NCBI GenBank assembly: GCA_947589055.1 | Contig: CANPZL010000021.1 | Coordinates: 1-38,266, forward strand | DNA: 38,266 nt | Direction: 5' to 3' | Source: an uncultured Lachnospiraceae bacterium | GTDB lineage: Bacteria; Bacillota; Clostridia; Lachnospirales; Lachnospiraceae | Part shown: piece by piece, positions 18,901-27,776 of the stretch | Layout: each line of letters opens with the position of its first letter | How positions within the stretch are numbered: position 1 is the stretch's first letter | Program-made: the position numbers and the translations under genes | Notes under the pieces: generated by a model | The model's database searches: none | The model's input: only the letters and a program-made list of their open reading frames with translations | What the model was told of the DNA's origin: nothing

Positions 18901-19999
18901 ACAGATTTTCAGTGAACTGGCAACTGCCCTTACTACTGAGGATACCGCCACCACGCTTACCGTAGACGGTAAAGATTATGCAGTCGTAATCGTAGATGAA
19001 ACGGATACTATAGATCGGGATAACCTTATGGACTTTGAATTCGAGGTCAATACTACAGATGATGAAGGCAATCAGCTAACGGAAATTCATACCTTAGATG
19101 AATTTGCTGATTTGAAGGAAGGAAAGAGTGTCGCTTCGATCAGCCGGGAAAACCAACAGCGGTATTTGTCTGTGACTGCGGTTACTTCAGAGGGCTATAA
19201 TACAACATTGCTGGCGAGAGATGTAGAAGCAAGGTTAAAAGATTATCAGGCGCCGGAAGGAATTACCATCGAAATCGCCGGTGAAAGTGAAAGCGTAAAT
19301 GAAGCACTGGAAGATATGCTGCTGATGATTCTGCTGGCTGTCATACTCATCTATCTGGTAATGGTTGCCCAGTTCCAGAATCTGGTATCTCCTTTCATCG
19401 TTATGCTGACGATCCCGCTTGCATTTACCGGAGGTTTTCTGGCACTGTTTATCAGCGGACAGGAGATTTCCATGATCTGTCTCATGGGATTTCTGGTATT
19501 GGCAGGCGTTATTGTAAATAACGGTATTGTGTTTGTGGATTATGTAAATCAATTACGGTTAGGCGGCATGGAAAAACGGGAAGCATTAGTTGAAACCGGT
19601 AAGACACGTATGCGGCCGATCCTGATGACCGCCCTGACGACGATCCTTGCTATGTCAACGATGGCATTCAGCAACGATATGGCTTCTGCAATGGGAAAGG
19701 GAATGGCGATTACGGTAATCGGCGGTCTGGTATATGGAACCCTTATGACGCTGTTCATTGTTCCGATCTTTTATGATATTGTATATCGTAAGAAAGAGAT
19801 GAAAGCGGTGGATATTGGTGATGAGGACAGCCTGAAGGAAGATGAGCTTCGTATGGCGGAGGGAATCGGAGATTTTCAGCCAAATGAACCGGAAGCGGAA
19901 AAGACAGAGCCGGAGGAATCACCGGCAATAGATCATGAGGAGGCAGAACAGACGGATGAGCAGGGAAGCGGAGAAAATGCTGGCAGGGAAGATTTATGA
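15950..19999 (+). CDS. RND superfamily transporter with coiled-coil insertion
   Basis: A proton-driven efflux-type membrane pump of 1349 residues, about 300 longer than typical AcrB/SwrC proteins. TM1 (about 10-30) is followed by the porter motif LLPEMELPYVVVVTTYPGA. The membrane core contains GLALGVGMLVDNSIVVIEN; Asp667 is followed by Asn where many pumps have a second Asp. The second half ends with an acidic tail. Residues about 198-475 form an Ala/Gln/Glu-rich coiled-coil insertion that interrupts the porter domain, which resumes at IYAQNFAMPAGYIYEGETQY. No separate membrane-fusion protein gene is adjacent. The ribosome binding site is caggaggaa. The substrate is unknown. Confidence 0.93.
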   Translation: MPKFSVKKPYTVLVAVIALLVFGYVTFTKLATDLLPEMELPYVVVVTTYPGAAPERVESQVTELVESTLGTINGVENVSSTSSENYSMVMLEFSEGTNMDSAMVDLSTAIDQMTLPENCGKPMLLEVSMDMMPTMEVTVDYDDMDIYELSDFAEETLMPYLERQTGVANVDGMGLVDEMVEIRLDKERIDALNDDLAAYVDESLADAKEQLDSANSELGNAQSQLDASKKALEEQQNETASQLATTSQLLDEAVATRAAYSAQVTSLQASKAALEAEQKAYEDAKIADTYAQLNSMFSMIQGVAAMMGQGETVPADLVDAYQHPEKLTALITLVGQIQAMPGSGITQEQAAMLSSLTPEGLEQIDKANKRLQEIPDALSNIEIELTAAQAVLDTVNTQTQEAVNNYATVEEGKMSAAAGFGAANAQLAAAQTALDDGKAEVENARESYESAKETALESANLDALLNLDTLSGMIYAQNFAMPAGYIYEGETQYLLKVGKEFESVEELENALLCDLDGIGEVRLKDVAYVTVIDNSNVSYAKVNNNDAVILAIYKASTSGTSVVSDNCNEAFEKLEKEYPGLHVTNLMDQGEYIDIIIKSVLSNLIYGAILAIIVLALFLKDVKPTVVVAFSIPLSVLFAMVLMYFTNITMNIISLSGLALGVGMLVDNSIVVIENIYRLRNKGIPAARAAVMGANQVAGAIFASTLTTICVFLPIVFAEGIAKQIFPDMALTIAYSLIASLIVALTVVPSMSATVLRNTKPKSHRWFDAVIHAYEKVLRFFLRRKWIPIVVSVVLLLGSVYQAFRTGLILIPEMGSNQMSVSITTNAENSDEENFQLADEAMERLLAIDGVETVGAMVSSAASLLSTSTATNSFSFYILITDKAAKDNAAMGKKIEEALGEMELEDFSVSLSMMDMSSLMGSGMQVDIYGTDVDTMLSVSEDVMQILEEVGGMEEISNGQEEGDDQIELTINKDAAMKYNLTVAQIFSELATALTTEDTATTLTVDGKDYAVVIVDETDTIDRDNLMDFEFEVNTTDDEGNQLTEIHTLDEFADLKEGKSVASISRENQQRYLSVTAVTSEGYNTTLLARDVEARLKDYQAPEGITIEIAGESESVNEALEDMLLMILLAVILIYLVMVAQFQNLVSPFIVMLTIPLAFTGGFLALFISGQEISMICLMGFLVLAGVIVNNGIVFVDYVNQLRLGGMEKREALVETGKTRMRPILMTALTTILAMSTMAFSNDMASAMGKGMAITVIGGLVYGTLMTLFIVPIFYDIVYRKKEMKAVDIGDEDSLKEDELRMAEGIGDFQPNEPEAEKTEPEESPAIDHEEAEQTDEQGSGENAGREDL

Positions 20000-20576
20000 C
20001 CCGTCAGATGAAGAACTGGTGGCATTACGGAAAGCGGCACACCGGTACTCAAGGTTATATAACGATACCTTCGAGGAGGAAGAAGATAGGAGAAAGGAAC
20101 TGCTGGCAAAGCTGCTGCCCTATCAAGGAACCGGCTGTTATTTACAAGGACCGATATATTTTGATTACGGTGTGTTTACCGAGCTTGGAGACAGTGTTTA
20201 CGCAAACTTCAATCTGACGGTATTGGACTGCTGTAAGATCGTGATCGGAAGTCGGGTTTATATCGGACCAAACTGTACGCTGGCGGCACCGGTGCATCCA
20301 TTTCTGGCAGAGGAACGCCTGTTTCGGGAAAAACCGGACGGAACGGTTTATGATGATGAATATGCCCGTCCGATCCGCATCGGCAATGACTGCTGGCTGG
20401 CAAGCAATGTGGTAGTCTGCGGCGGTGTAGAAATCGGCGATGGCTGTGTGATCGGCGCCGGAAGTGTAGTGACCAGAAGCATTCCGCAAAATTCGTTTGC
20501 AGCGGGAAATCCGTGCAGGGTAATCCGGCAGATAACGGAGCAGGACAGTATTCATCTTCGCAAGGAATTGTTCTGA
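19956..20576 (+). CDS. Hexapeptide-repeat sugar O-acetyltransferase (Maa/LacA type)
   Basis: A 206-residue acetyl-CoA-dependent acetyltransferase of the maltose/galactoside acetyltransferase group. The N-terminal Mac domain reads MSREAEKMLAGKIYDP. A left-handed beta-helix follows (VYIGPNCTLAAPVHPF, with the probable catalytic His, then IRIGNDCWLASNVVVCGGVEIGDG). I chose the ATG at 19956 for its match to family N-termini and the gaggagg upstream; 19935 and 19977 are alternatives. It overlaps the RND gene by 44 bases. The acceptor sugar is unknown. Because the next gene encodes a GlmU lacking its acetyltransferase half, a role in GlcN-1-P acetylation can be asked, but I see no proof. Confidence 0.88.
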   Translation: MSREAEKMLAGKIYDPSDEELVALRKAAHRYSRLYNDTFEEEEDRRKELLAKLLPYQGTGCYLQGPIYFDYGVFTELGDSVYANFNLTVLDCCKIVIGSRVYIGPNCTLAAPVHPFLAEERLFREKPDGTVYDDEYARPIRIGNDCWLASNVVVCGGVEIGDGCVIGAGSVVTRSIPQNSFAAGNPCRVIRQITEQDSIHLRKELF

Positions 20577-20615
20577 CGTTGTTGAAAATAGAAAGAAAGA
20601 ATAGGGGAAAGAGCA

Positions 20616-21362
20616 ATGAGTAAGTTAAAAGCAGTCATTTTGGCAGCAGGAAAAGGCGTCCGAATGAAATCGGAGCTGCCAAAGGTGTTGCATGAAATAA
20701 ACGGAATCACGATGGTGGAATATGTGATCGCTGCGGCAAAGGCAGCAGGGGCAGAGGAAATCTGTCTGGTTGTCGGTCATGGGGCGGAGCTGGTAAGGCA
20801 AAGGATCGGAAATGATGTAGAATATGTCTTGCAGAAAGAACAACTGGGAACCGGTCATGCGGTAAAATGTGCGGCGGATTTTATCGGTACGGAAGGAAAT
20901 GTTTTGATCCTTTGCGGCGATACGCCGATCATTACCGGCCCCACGTTGAAAGCGTTGGTAGCGTATCATGAAAAACATCAACTGAAAGCAACGGTATTAT
21001 CTACAATCTTGGAGGATGCCACCGGATATGGCAGAATTGTCCGGGATTCGGACGGACGGTTTATAAAGATCGTTGAACAAAAGGATGCAACGCCGGAGGA
21101 AGTAAACATACGGGAGATCAATTCCGGTATGTATGTCTTTCGTGCCGCCGACTTACAGGAAAGCTTGAAAAAGATCACGAACCAAAATGCACAGAAGGAA
21201 TATTATCTAACGGATACGATTGAAATTCTGCATAAGGATACCGCCCTCGGTAAAGAGGCAGTGGGAGCTTTAGCCGCTCAGTGCGCTGATGAAACCAGAG
21301 GCGTGAACACACCGGAGCAGCTGGCAGAAGCCGCAAGGATCCTTGCAGAGTTAAGCCTGTAA
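20616..21362 (+). CDS. glmU: Single-domain GlmU-type uridylyltransferase
   Basis: The protein is 248 residues, while bifunctional GlmU is about 450. It contains the whole N-terminal pyrophosphorylase domain: LAAGKGVRMKSELPKVLHEI at about 9-28, QLGTGHAV at about 75-82, CGDTPII, GYGRI, NSGMYVF and the closing GVNTPEQLAEAARIL. It then stops. No left-handed beta-helix acetyltransferase domain is encoded downstream in any frame I examined. The expected reaction is UTP + GlcNAc-1-P to UDP-GlcNAc. The ribosome binding site is aggggaaag. The symbol is given by homology of this half only; a full GlmU may exist elsewhere. Confidence 0.85.
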   Translation: MSKLKAVILAAGKGVRMKSELPKVLHEINGITMVEYVIAAAKAAGAEEICLVVGHGAELVRQRIGNDVEYVLQKEQLGTGHAVKCAADFIGTEGNVLILCGDTPIITGPTLKALVAYHEKHQLKATVLSTILEDATGYGRIVRDSDGRFIKIVEQKDATPEEVNIREINSGMYVFRAADLQESLKKITNQNAQKEYYLTDTIEILHKDTALGKEAVGALAAQCADETRGVNTPEQLAEAARILAELSL

Positions 21363-21376
21363 CAGAGCAAAGTGAT

Positions 21377-21405
21377 TTGATATTTCTTTGTATGTATTGT
21401 ATAAT
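21377..21405 (+). promoter_or_regulatory. Intact promoter ahead of the broken surface-protein gene
   Basis: TTGATA (21377-21382), 17-base spacer, TATAAT (21400-21405). It should still be active and could now also feed pth and mfd. Confidence 0.75.
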
Positions 21406-21462
21406 ATATTAACTTCACAATAATAATGGAGCTATGGATAAAACGAGATGGAGAGGTGAGGT

Positions 21463-22471
21463 ATGAGAAAAAGTGTAAAACGGATATTTGTGAGTATAAT
21501 GACAGCACTGCTCTTATTATAAAGCGTACCGTGTAATAATAGAATGGTATCGGCAGAAGAACATTATGCATATAAAGGTAGTCCAATAGAAATTTCAGAA
21601 GACGAAGAAAACCTAACAGTTGATGGGAACGGAATCGTAACGATTAAAGAGGGAGTAACGATTACGAATGTGACGATTAGCGAGCAAGGAATGATAAGGA
21701 AGTGTAGACAATATACAAGGCTCGTATGATTTTGTAAACACCATCGAAATATCCGGCGGTTCCGTAGGCACACTGAGCGGATGGTTCGCCACTTGCAGTT
21801 TAAAAGATTGTGAAATTGGAGACCTTTACACAAGTAATGAGATTCAAATAGATGGTACGGTTACGGTTGGTACTGCATCAGTGGGGAATTTTACGGGAAA
21901 TGGGACCGTATCTGTGACAAAGGAACTTTATATAACTGGTGGAAAACCGGATGGTTATGAAATAAAGCATGACGGTGAAGGGAAGTTAGTTACGAAAGTA
22001 GATAATACCACTGTAAGAATAATGTATACATTAGCAGAATCTGCTGATGTTGAGACGGGACATGTGACGATTATATTACCTGCCGCTACGAAAAAGGTGC
22101 AACCTGCGGCATCGGAGGGACTGGCCGGAGACATCGGCAAGATCACCGGCACCACGCCGGAAATGAAGTATGCGGCTTCAGAAAATGCAACGGTGTGGAC
22201 AGATTGTAGTGCCGACGTGACAAAGGTTGATGTAGGGGTCTGGTATATCAGATATAAGGAAACAGCCACCGCATATCCGGGACTGGCAGCAGCTGTCCGG
22301 GTAAAAGGTATCAGTACGGGAACGTTAGACATTTCAGATTTATATTATGGAATGGTGCCGAGACCGACGGTTACTTCTTCCACAAATGTTGTAGAATCGG
22401 CACGTATTGAGTATAAGGAACGGAATGCAAAAGAAATGGCCTGCCAGTATTGGCAGGCTATTCCCAGTTAG
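21463..22471 (+). pseudogene. Decayed secreted surface-protein gene
   Basis: A good ribosome binding site and ATG at 21463 open a signal-peptide-like start (MRKSVKRIFVSIMTALLLL) that ends at an in-frame TAA at codon 20. The same frame continues with SVPCNNRMVSAEEHYAYKG and further surface-protein sequence. Near 21690-21700 the reading shifts to the next frame, which runs on without a stop (GSVDNIQGSYDF onward) to 22471. The C-terminal part (about 22080-22320) resembles small extracellular modules seen in large Firmicute surface proteins. At least one nonsense and one frameshift lesion therefore inactivate it. It sits where Bacillus has prs. Confidence 0.85.
22439..22458. repeat. 8-bp perfect hairpin at the end of the pseudogene
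   Basis: gcctgcca (22439-22446) and tggcaggc (22451-22458) with a gtat loop. No T tract follows, so it is probably not an efficient terminator. Confidence 0.5.
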
Positions 22472-22537
22472 GAATGTATCAGTAAACTTACTTATCATGA
22501 AAAAACGACGTGGATAAGGAAAAAAGGAGAAACGGAT

Positions 22538-23110
22538 ATGAAGATAATAGCAGGGCTTGGGAATCCTACAAGGGAATATGAACATACCAGACATAATATC
22601 GGGTTTGATGTAGTAGACCGTCTGGCAAAGCAATATAATATTTCTATAACGGAGAAAAAACATAAAGGGCTTTGCGGAAAAGGACTTATAGAAGGAGAGC
22701 GTGTGCTGCTGTTAAAGCCGCAAACTTTTATGAACTTGAGCGGCGAAAGCATACAGGCGGCTGTCGATTTCTATAAGCTGGATCCGGAAGAAGACGTTAT
22801 CGTAATCTATGACGATATTGCTCTGGACGCAGGAAGAATCCGGGTGCGGGGCAAGGGAAGTGCAGGTGGGCATAATGGAATGAAAAATATTATCGCCCAT
22901 TTAGGAACACAGGTATTTCCAAGAGTCCGGGTGGGCGTTGGGGCAAAGCCGGCGGATTGGGATCTGGTGGATTATGTGCTGGGGCAGTTTCCCGCAGAGG
23001 AACAGCCGGTTATGGAAGCGGCAAAGGATACCGCCTGCGAGGCAGTCGTCCAGATCATTACGCAGGGGGTGGAAAAGACGATGAACGCCCGGAACGGGAA
23101 ACAGGATTAA
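22538..23110 (+). CDS. pth: Peptidyl-tRNA hydrolase
   Basis: Recycles peptidyl-tRNA that drops off the ribosome. The 190-residue product has full length, with MKIIAGLGNPTREYEHTRHN carrying the catalytic His19-Asn20 region, the FMNLSGE loop, and GSAGGHNGMKNI. An aaaggagaa site precedes the ATG. It lies 46 bases before mfd, as in the spoVG-glmU-prs-pth-mfd order known from Bacillus. Confidence 0.97.
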   Translation: MKIIAGLGNPTREYEHTRHNIGFDVVDRLAKQYNISITEKKHKGLCGKGLIEGERVLLLKPQTFMNLSGESIQAAVDFYKLDPEEDVIVIYDDIALDAGRIRVRGKGSAGGHNGMKNIIAHLGTQVFPRVRVGVGAKPADWDLVDYVLGQFPAEEQPVMEAAKDTACEAVVQIITQGVEKTMNARNGKQD

Positions 23111-23156
23111 ATCAGGTGAAACGAAAAGCAAGGCGGACAGGGAAAGAGGAACAAAA

Positions 23157-26100
23157 ATGAAAGCAATCACATCGCCGCTGGTGGAAGGAGAACAGTTTCC
23201 GGCCATACAGCAGGCAATGAAAAAAAAGGGATTTACAGCGGTATCGGGGTTAAGTGATACCGCCTTTAGTTGTGCAGTTTATTGTCTGGGCGGGCAAGAC
23301 CGATACCGGGTGATCGTTACCTACAGTGAGCAGCGGGCAAGACAGTTGGAGGAGTATTATCGGTTTTTTGACCGGAATGTCTATATCTATCCGGCAAAGG
23401 ACGTGTTATTTTACAGTGCAGACGTACATGGAAATGCGATCATCAGACAGCGGATGGAGCTGCTGCGGCAACTGACAGAAGGGAAGAAAGCGACGGTTGT
23501 AGTACCGATGGAGGCATTGCTGGAACGGATTCCGGAGCTGTCAATGTTTCAGAAAAACCTGTACCCGATTAAGCTTGGCGATACCGTTGACATCAGGGAG
23601 TTTCATCAGACCATGATCGCTCTTGGTTATGAGAAGCGGGACTGGGTGGAGGAACCGGGACAATATGCAGTCCGAGGCGGGATTTTAGATGTATTTCCTC
23701 TGACGGAGGATTGTCCGTACCGGCTGGAACTGTGGGGCGATGAGGTGGATTCCCTTCGTAGTTTTGATGTGGAAAGCCAGCGCTCCATTGAAGAATTAAA
23801 AGAACTGGTGATTTATCCTGCGACAGAAGTGATTCTGACAGAGGAACGAATCGCAAGAGGATTGAAAAAAATAGAAGCTGAGCAAAAAACGTGTGCCAAA
23901 GCTTTAAAAGATGCCTTTCAGACGGAAGCCTATGCCCGGTTAAACCAGACGCTGGATACCCTGCGGGAGGAATTGGTAGAGCTTCATTCGACGGTAGGTG
24001 CGGATAGCTATCTTCCGTATTTTTATGATACGTTGGTTTCGATTCTGGATTATTTTCCGGAAGATACCAGCTTTTTTGTAGACGAACCGAGACGGGGAGA
24101 GGAAGCGGCCGGCGCTTATCTGCTGGAATATGAGGAAAATATGAAGAGCCGGTTGGAGGGAGGTTATATCCTCCCCGGACAGGCGGAAGGGTTGATGAGT
24201 GTCGAACAGGTCATGGGGAACTTGGAGAAAAAATCAGCCGTGCTTTGTTCGGCGTTACCGCAGGATAGAAAGGATTGGAACTGTAAAAGGGAAATCCATT
24301 GGGATTCCAGAATGGTACAGTCCTATAACAACCATTTTGATCTACTGGTAAAAAATGTTTTGAATTGGAGGAAGAAGGGGAACCGGATCTTGATCCTTTG
24401 CTCTTCTTCGACTAGGGCAAAGCGGATTGCCGCCGAGTTAGAGGACTATGAGATTCCCGGCTTTTACAGTGAGAATCTGGATCGGGAATTAAAGCCCTCG
24501 GAGGTGATGGTAGCGGCAGGAAGACTAAGTAAGGGCTTTGAGTTTCCGGAAGAAAAGCTGGTAGTGATCAGCGAAGGCGATATTTTCCAGTCTGGAGAGC
24601 AGACACGGAGAAAACGGAAAGTACATCGGCAAGGTGGCGAAACGCTCAACAGCTTTGCCGATATTTCCGTCGGGGATTATGTGGTGCATGAAAATCATGG
24701 GATCGGAATCTACCGGGGAATCGAAAAAATAGAAGTTGATAAAGTCGTAAAGGACTATATCGTTATTGAATATAAGGATAACAGTAAGCTTTTTATTCTG
24801 GCTTCACAGTTGGATCTGATCCAGAAGTTTTCCGGGAAGGACGGAGCCAAACCGAAGCTGGATAAGCTGGGCGGCACCGCATGGCAAAGCACCAAGAGCC
24901 GGGTAAAAGGGCATTTGGACGGAATTGCCAAAGAGCTGGTAGAGCTATATGCAATCCGGCAGGAGAGAACCGGCTACGCTTATTCCAAGGATACCATCTG
25001 GCAGAAGGAGTTTGAAGAAGCCTTTCCCTATGAGGAAACGGCGGATCAGCTTCGAGCCATTGAAGAAACCAAACGGGATATGGAAAGCAGCCGGATTATG
25101 GATCGCCTGATCTGTGGAGATGTAGGGTATGGAAAAACAGAGATAGCGATCCGGGCGGCTTTTAAGGCGGTTCAGGACGGAAAACAGGTGGCTTATCTGG
25201 TGCCGACCACCATACTGGCACAGCAGCATTATACGACATTCATGGAACGGATGCAGAATTATCCGGTTACGATCAAGATGCTGTCTCGATTCTGTACGGC
25301 CGCAGAGCAAAAAAAGATCGTAGAGGGCTTAAAAAACGGAACCGTGGATATTGTGATCGGCACGCACCGTCTGTTTTCCAAAGATCTGGTTTATAAAGAT
25401 CTGGGGCTGCTCATCATTGACGAGGAACAGAGGTTTGGGGTTTCCCATAAGGAGAAGATCAAGCAGATGAAGAAGGATATTGATGTTCTGACTTTGACAG
25501 CGACCCCGATTCCCCGTACGCTCCACATGAGCTTGGTAGGAATCCGGAGTATGAGCCTTTTGGAAGAACCTCCGGTAGACCGGCAGGCGATCCAGACGTA
25601 TGTGCTGGAATACAATCCGGAGCTGGTGCGGGAGGCCATTCTGCGGGAGCTGGCACGGGGCGGACAGGTTTACTATGTCTATAATCGGGTGCAGAACATT
25701 GATCAGATCACCATAGAATTACAGGAATTGCTCCCAGACGCTAAGATTGCATATGCACACGGACAGATGAAGGAACGGGAACTGGAAACCGTTATGTACC
25801 GGTTCATCAACCGGGAAATAGATGTTTTGGTTACTACCACGATTATTGAAACCGGATTGGATATTTCAAATGTGAATACCATGATTATTCATGATGCGGA
25901 GAATTTCGGTCTGGCACAGCTTTATCAGCTGCGGGGACGGGTGGGACGGTCAAACCGCCGGGCCTCCGCATTCTTAATGTACCGCCGGGATAAGCTGCTA
26001 AAGGAAACCGCAGAAAAGCGGCTACAGGCGATTCGGGAATTCACGGATCTCGGTTCCGGTTACCGGATTGCCATGCGGGATCTGGAAATCCGGGGAGCCG

Positions 26101-26672
26101 GCAACTTATTAGGGGAGGCACAGTCCGGCCACATGGAGGCGGTCGGTTATGAGCTGTATTGTAAAATGCTCAATGATGCGATCCGCAGGCAGAAAGGGGA
26201 AATCGTAGAGGAAACCTTTGAAACTACGATGGAGCTGTCTATGGACGCCTATATTCCGGCTTCTTATGTAAAAAACGAATTTACCAAGCTGGAGCTTTAT
26301 AAACGGATTGCCGGCATTGACAGCAGGGAGGCGTTAGAGGATATGCAGGACGAGATGACAGACCGGTTTGGAACCCTGCCGACTGCGGTGGAGAATCTGC
26401 TGGAGGTCGCATTGTTAAAGGCAAAGGCACATGATGCCTATATTGCAGAGGTATCGGAGCAGGGAGGAGAATTAAGGTTTGCCATGTATCCAAAGGCAAA
26501 GGTTGCGACGGAGCGGATTGACGGATTTATGAAGCAGTACAAAGGAAACATGCGGATGAATATAGGGAAAACGCCGGCATTTCTTTTAAAAACCGGAACC
26601 ATGAACAAAAAAGAGCGGCTGAAATGTGTTGAAAATGTGATAAATGAAATCCATCTATTGATAGTCTGCTAA
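23157..26672 (+). CDS. mfd: Transcription-repair coupling factor Mfd
   Basis: A DNA translocase of 1171 residues that removes stalled RNA polymerase and recruits UvrA. In order: UvrB-like N-terminal module (about 1-330), RNA-polymerase-interacting CarD-like domain (about 500-565, VGDYVVHENHGIGIYRGIE), and the translocase motor with Walker A GDVGYGKTE near residue 654 and DEEQ near 755. The RecG-like TRG region (QLRGRVGRS) and the C-terminal TRCF domain complete it. Length is standard. The ribosome binding site is agaggaac. Confidence 0.97.
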   Translation: MKAITSPLVEGEQFPAIQQAMKKKGFTAVSGLSDTAFSCAVYCLGGQDRYRVIVTYSEQRARQLEEYYRFFDRNVYIYPAKDVLFYSADVHGNAIIRQRMELLRQLTEGKKATVVVPMEALLERIPELSMFQKNLYPIKLGDTVDIREFHQTMIALGYEKRDWVEEPGQYAVRGGILDVFPLTEDCPYRLELWGDEVDSLRSFDVESQRSIEELKELVIYPATEVILTEERIARGLKKIEAEQKTCAKALKDAFQTEAYARLNQTLDTLREELVELHSTVGADSYLPYFYDTLVSILDYFPEDTSFFVDEPRRGEEAAGAYLLEYEENMKSRLEGGYILPGQAEGLMSVEQVMGNLEKKSAVLCSALPQDRKDWNCKREIHWDSRMVQSYNNHFDLLVKNVLNWRKKGNRILILCSSSTRAKRIAAELEDYEIPGFYSENLDRELKPSEVMVAAGRLSKGFEFPEEKLVVISEGDIFQSGEQTRRKRKVHRQGGETLNSFADISVGDYVVHENHGIGIYRGIEKIEVDKVVKDYIVIEYKDNSKLFILASQLDLIQKFSGKDGAKPKLDKLGGTAWQSTKSRVKGHLDGIAKELVELYAIRQERTGYAYSKDTIWQKEFEEAFPYEETADQLRAIEETKRDMESSRIMDRLICGDVGYGKTEIAIRAAFKAVQDGKQVAYLVPTTILAQQHYTTFMERMQNYPVTIKMLSRFCTAAEQKKIVEGLKNGTVDIVIGTHRLFSKDLVYKDLGLLIIDEEQRFGVSHKEKIKQMKKDIDVLTLTATPIPRTLHMSLVGIRSMSLLEEPPVDRQAIQTYVLEYNPELVREAILRELARGGQVYYVYNRVQNIDQITIELQELLPDAKIAYAHGQMKERELETVMYRFINREIDVLVTTTIIETGLDISNVNTMIIHDAENFGLAQLYQLRGRVGRSNRRASAFLMYRRDKLLKETAEKRLQAIREFTDLGSGYRIAMRDLEIRGAGNLLGEAQSGHMEAVGYELYCKMLNDAIRRQKGEIVEETFETTMELSMDAYIPASYVKNEFTKLELYKRIAGIDSREALEDMQDEMTDRFGTLPTAVENLLEVALLKAKAHDAYIAEVSEQGGELRFAMYPKAKVATERIDGFMKQYKGNMRMNIGKTPAFLLKTGTMNKKERLKCVENVINEIHLLIVC

Positions 26673-26686
26673 AAATATAATAAAAT
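26658..26686 (+). promoter_or_regulatory. Promoter of the PrsA-like pair
   Basis: TTGATA (26658-26663), 17-base spacer, TAAAAT (26681-26686). The -35 lies inside the last codons of mfd. Confidence 0.65.
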
Positions 26687-26724
26687 GTACACATGATTGT
26701 GTGTGATGAAAAGGAGTAAGGAAC

Positions 26725-27753
26725 ATGAAACAGAGAAAAGTAACTGCGGTGGTACTTGCGTTCACAATGTGTCTGGCAATGCTTTTAACCGGCTGCGGTT
26801 CCGGTGATTCAAATACAAGCGCCCAGTCGGCAGCGGGAAAGAAAGCGCCTTCCGAGGTATTGGTTTTAAGGGTAGGCGATGATGAGATATACTTAAATGA
26901 GGTCAATTATTATGCCCTTTCTATGATAAAGGGAATGGGCGTACCGGAAGGAACGGATATGAGTCAGCATTACAGTGCGGATTATCCGACTATGGATGAT
27001 GCGTTTAAAGCACAGCTTTTGGCACAGATAAGACAGTCAAAGATTCTCTATCTGAAAGCAGTCGAGGAAGGGATTACCCTTACTGCTGAGGAGGAAGAGG
27101 AAATGAATGGATTGATCGATGAATTCATTGTCAGTTCCGATCAGGAGCAGCTGGATAAATTTGGGCTGGATAAAGAGGTTCTGACAAAGATCTACACCCA
27201 AGTCGGTCTGATCCGGAAACTGGAGCTTCAGATCGCAGATCAGATTAAAGCGGATGACGTTGGATATGGAACAGCAGAAAACCTTGTTTTTTTACGGGTT
27301 GAGCTGGATGAAAATGGAAACGCCATTGTAAATGAAGATGGAAGCTATTCTTATTTATCCGAAGAGGAACAGGAACAGCAGCGACAACTGGCGGAGGAAG
27401 CACTGGAACGGTTGAAAAATGGGGAAGAACCGGAGGACTTGATTCAGGAATACGGCTTGGAGGAAACCTCCGGCACGATACACGGTACGACGGACAGTAT
27501 GCGGGAGGCTTACGGACTGGCAGACGGAGAGATTAGTGAGATTATAGAAAATGATTACAGCTATACCATTGTTAAAATGACAAAACTTGAGGATACCGAA
27601 TATACGGAAACGATACATTCTTATCAAATGCAGACAGCTGCTCAGGAGGCGATTGAAGAGCAGGAAAACGCATGGTTTAATGAATTTTCTATTTCAGAAG
27701 ACGATTTGGAGCAGGATGTATGGGAGGCGTTTACGTTTCAGGATTTCCTGTAA
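26725..27753 (+). CDS. PrsA-like foldase lipoprotein (first copy)
   Basis: Predicted lipoprotein of 342 residues. The signal ends in LTGC (about residues 22-25), followed by a Ser/Gly-rich linker. A SurA/PrsA-type N-terminal chaperone region (about 40-165) leads to a parvulin-like region (about 175-300) with ETSGTIHGTT and the conserved-looking YSYTIVKM strand. Such proteins help exported proteins fold outside the membrane. The parvulin part carries an insertion and is divergent, so isomerase activity is uncertain. A second copy starts 23 bases downstream. Confidence 0.82.
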   Translation: MKQRKVTAVVLAFTMCLAMLLTGCGSGDSNTSAQSAAGKKAPSEVLVLRVGDDEIYLNEVNYYALSMIKGMGVPEGTDMSQHYSADYPTMDDAFKAQLLAQIRQSKILYLKAVEEGITLTAEEEEEMNGLIDEFIVSSDQEQLDKFGLDKEVLTKIYTQVGLIRKLELQIADQIKADDVGYGTAENLVFLRVELDENGNAIVNEDGSYSYLSEEEQEQQRQLAEEALERLKNGEEPEDLIQEYGLEETSGTIHGTTDSMREAYGLADGEISEIIENDYSYTIVKMTKLEDTEYTETIHSYQMQTAAQEAIEEQENAWFNEFSISEDDLEQDVWEAFTFQDFL

Positions 27754-27776
27754 AGGAGGGGTACGGAGGCTGTATG

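Noticed and set aside
21363..21460. Missing second half of glmU hidden by a frameshift
   Set aside because: No hexapeptide-repeat coding is seen in any frame after the stop; a promoter for the next gene follows instead.
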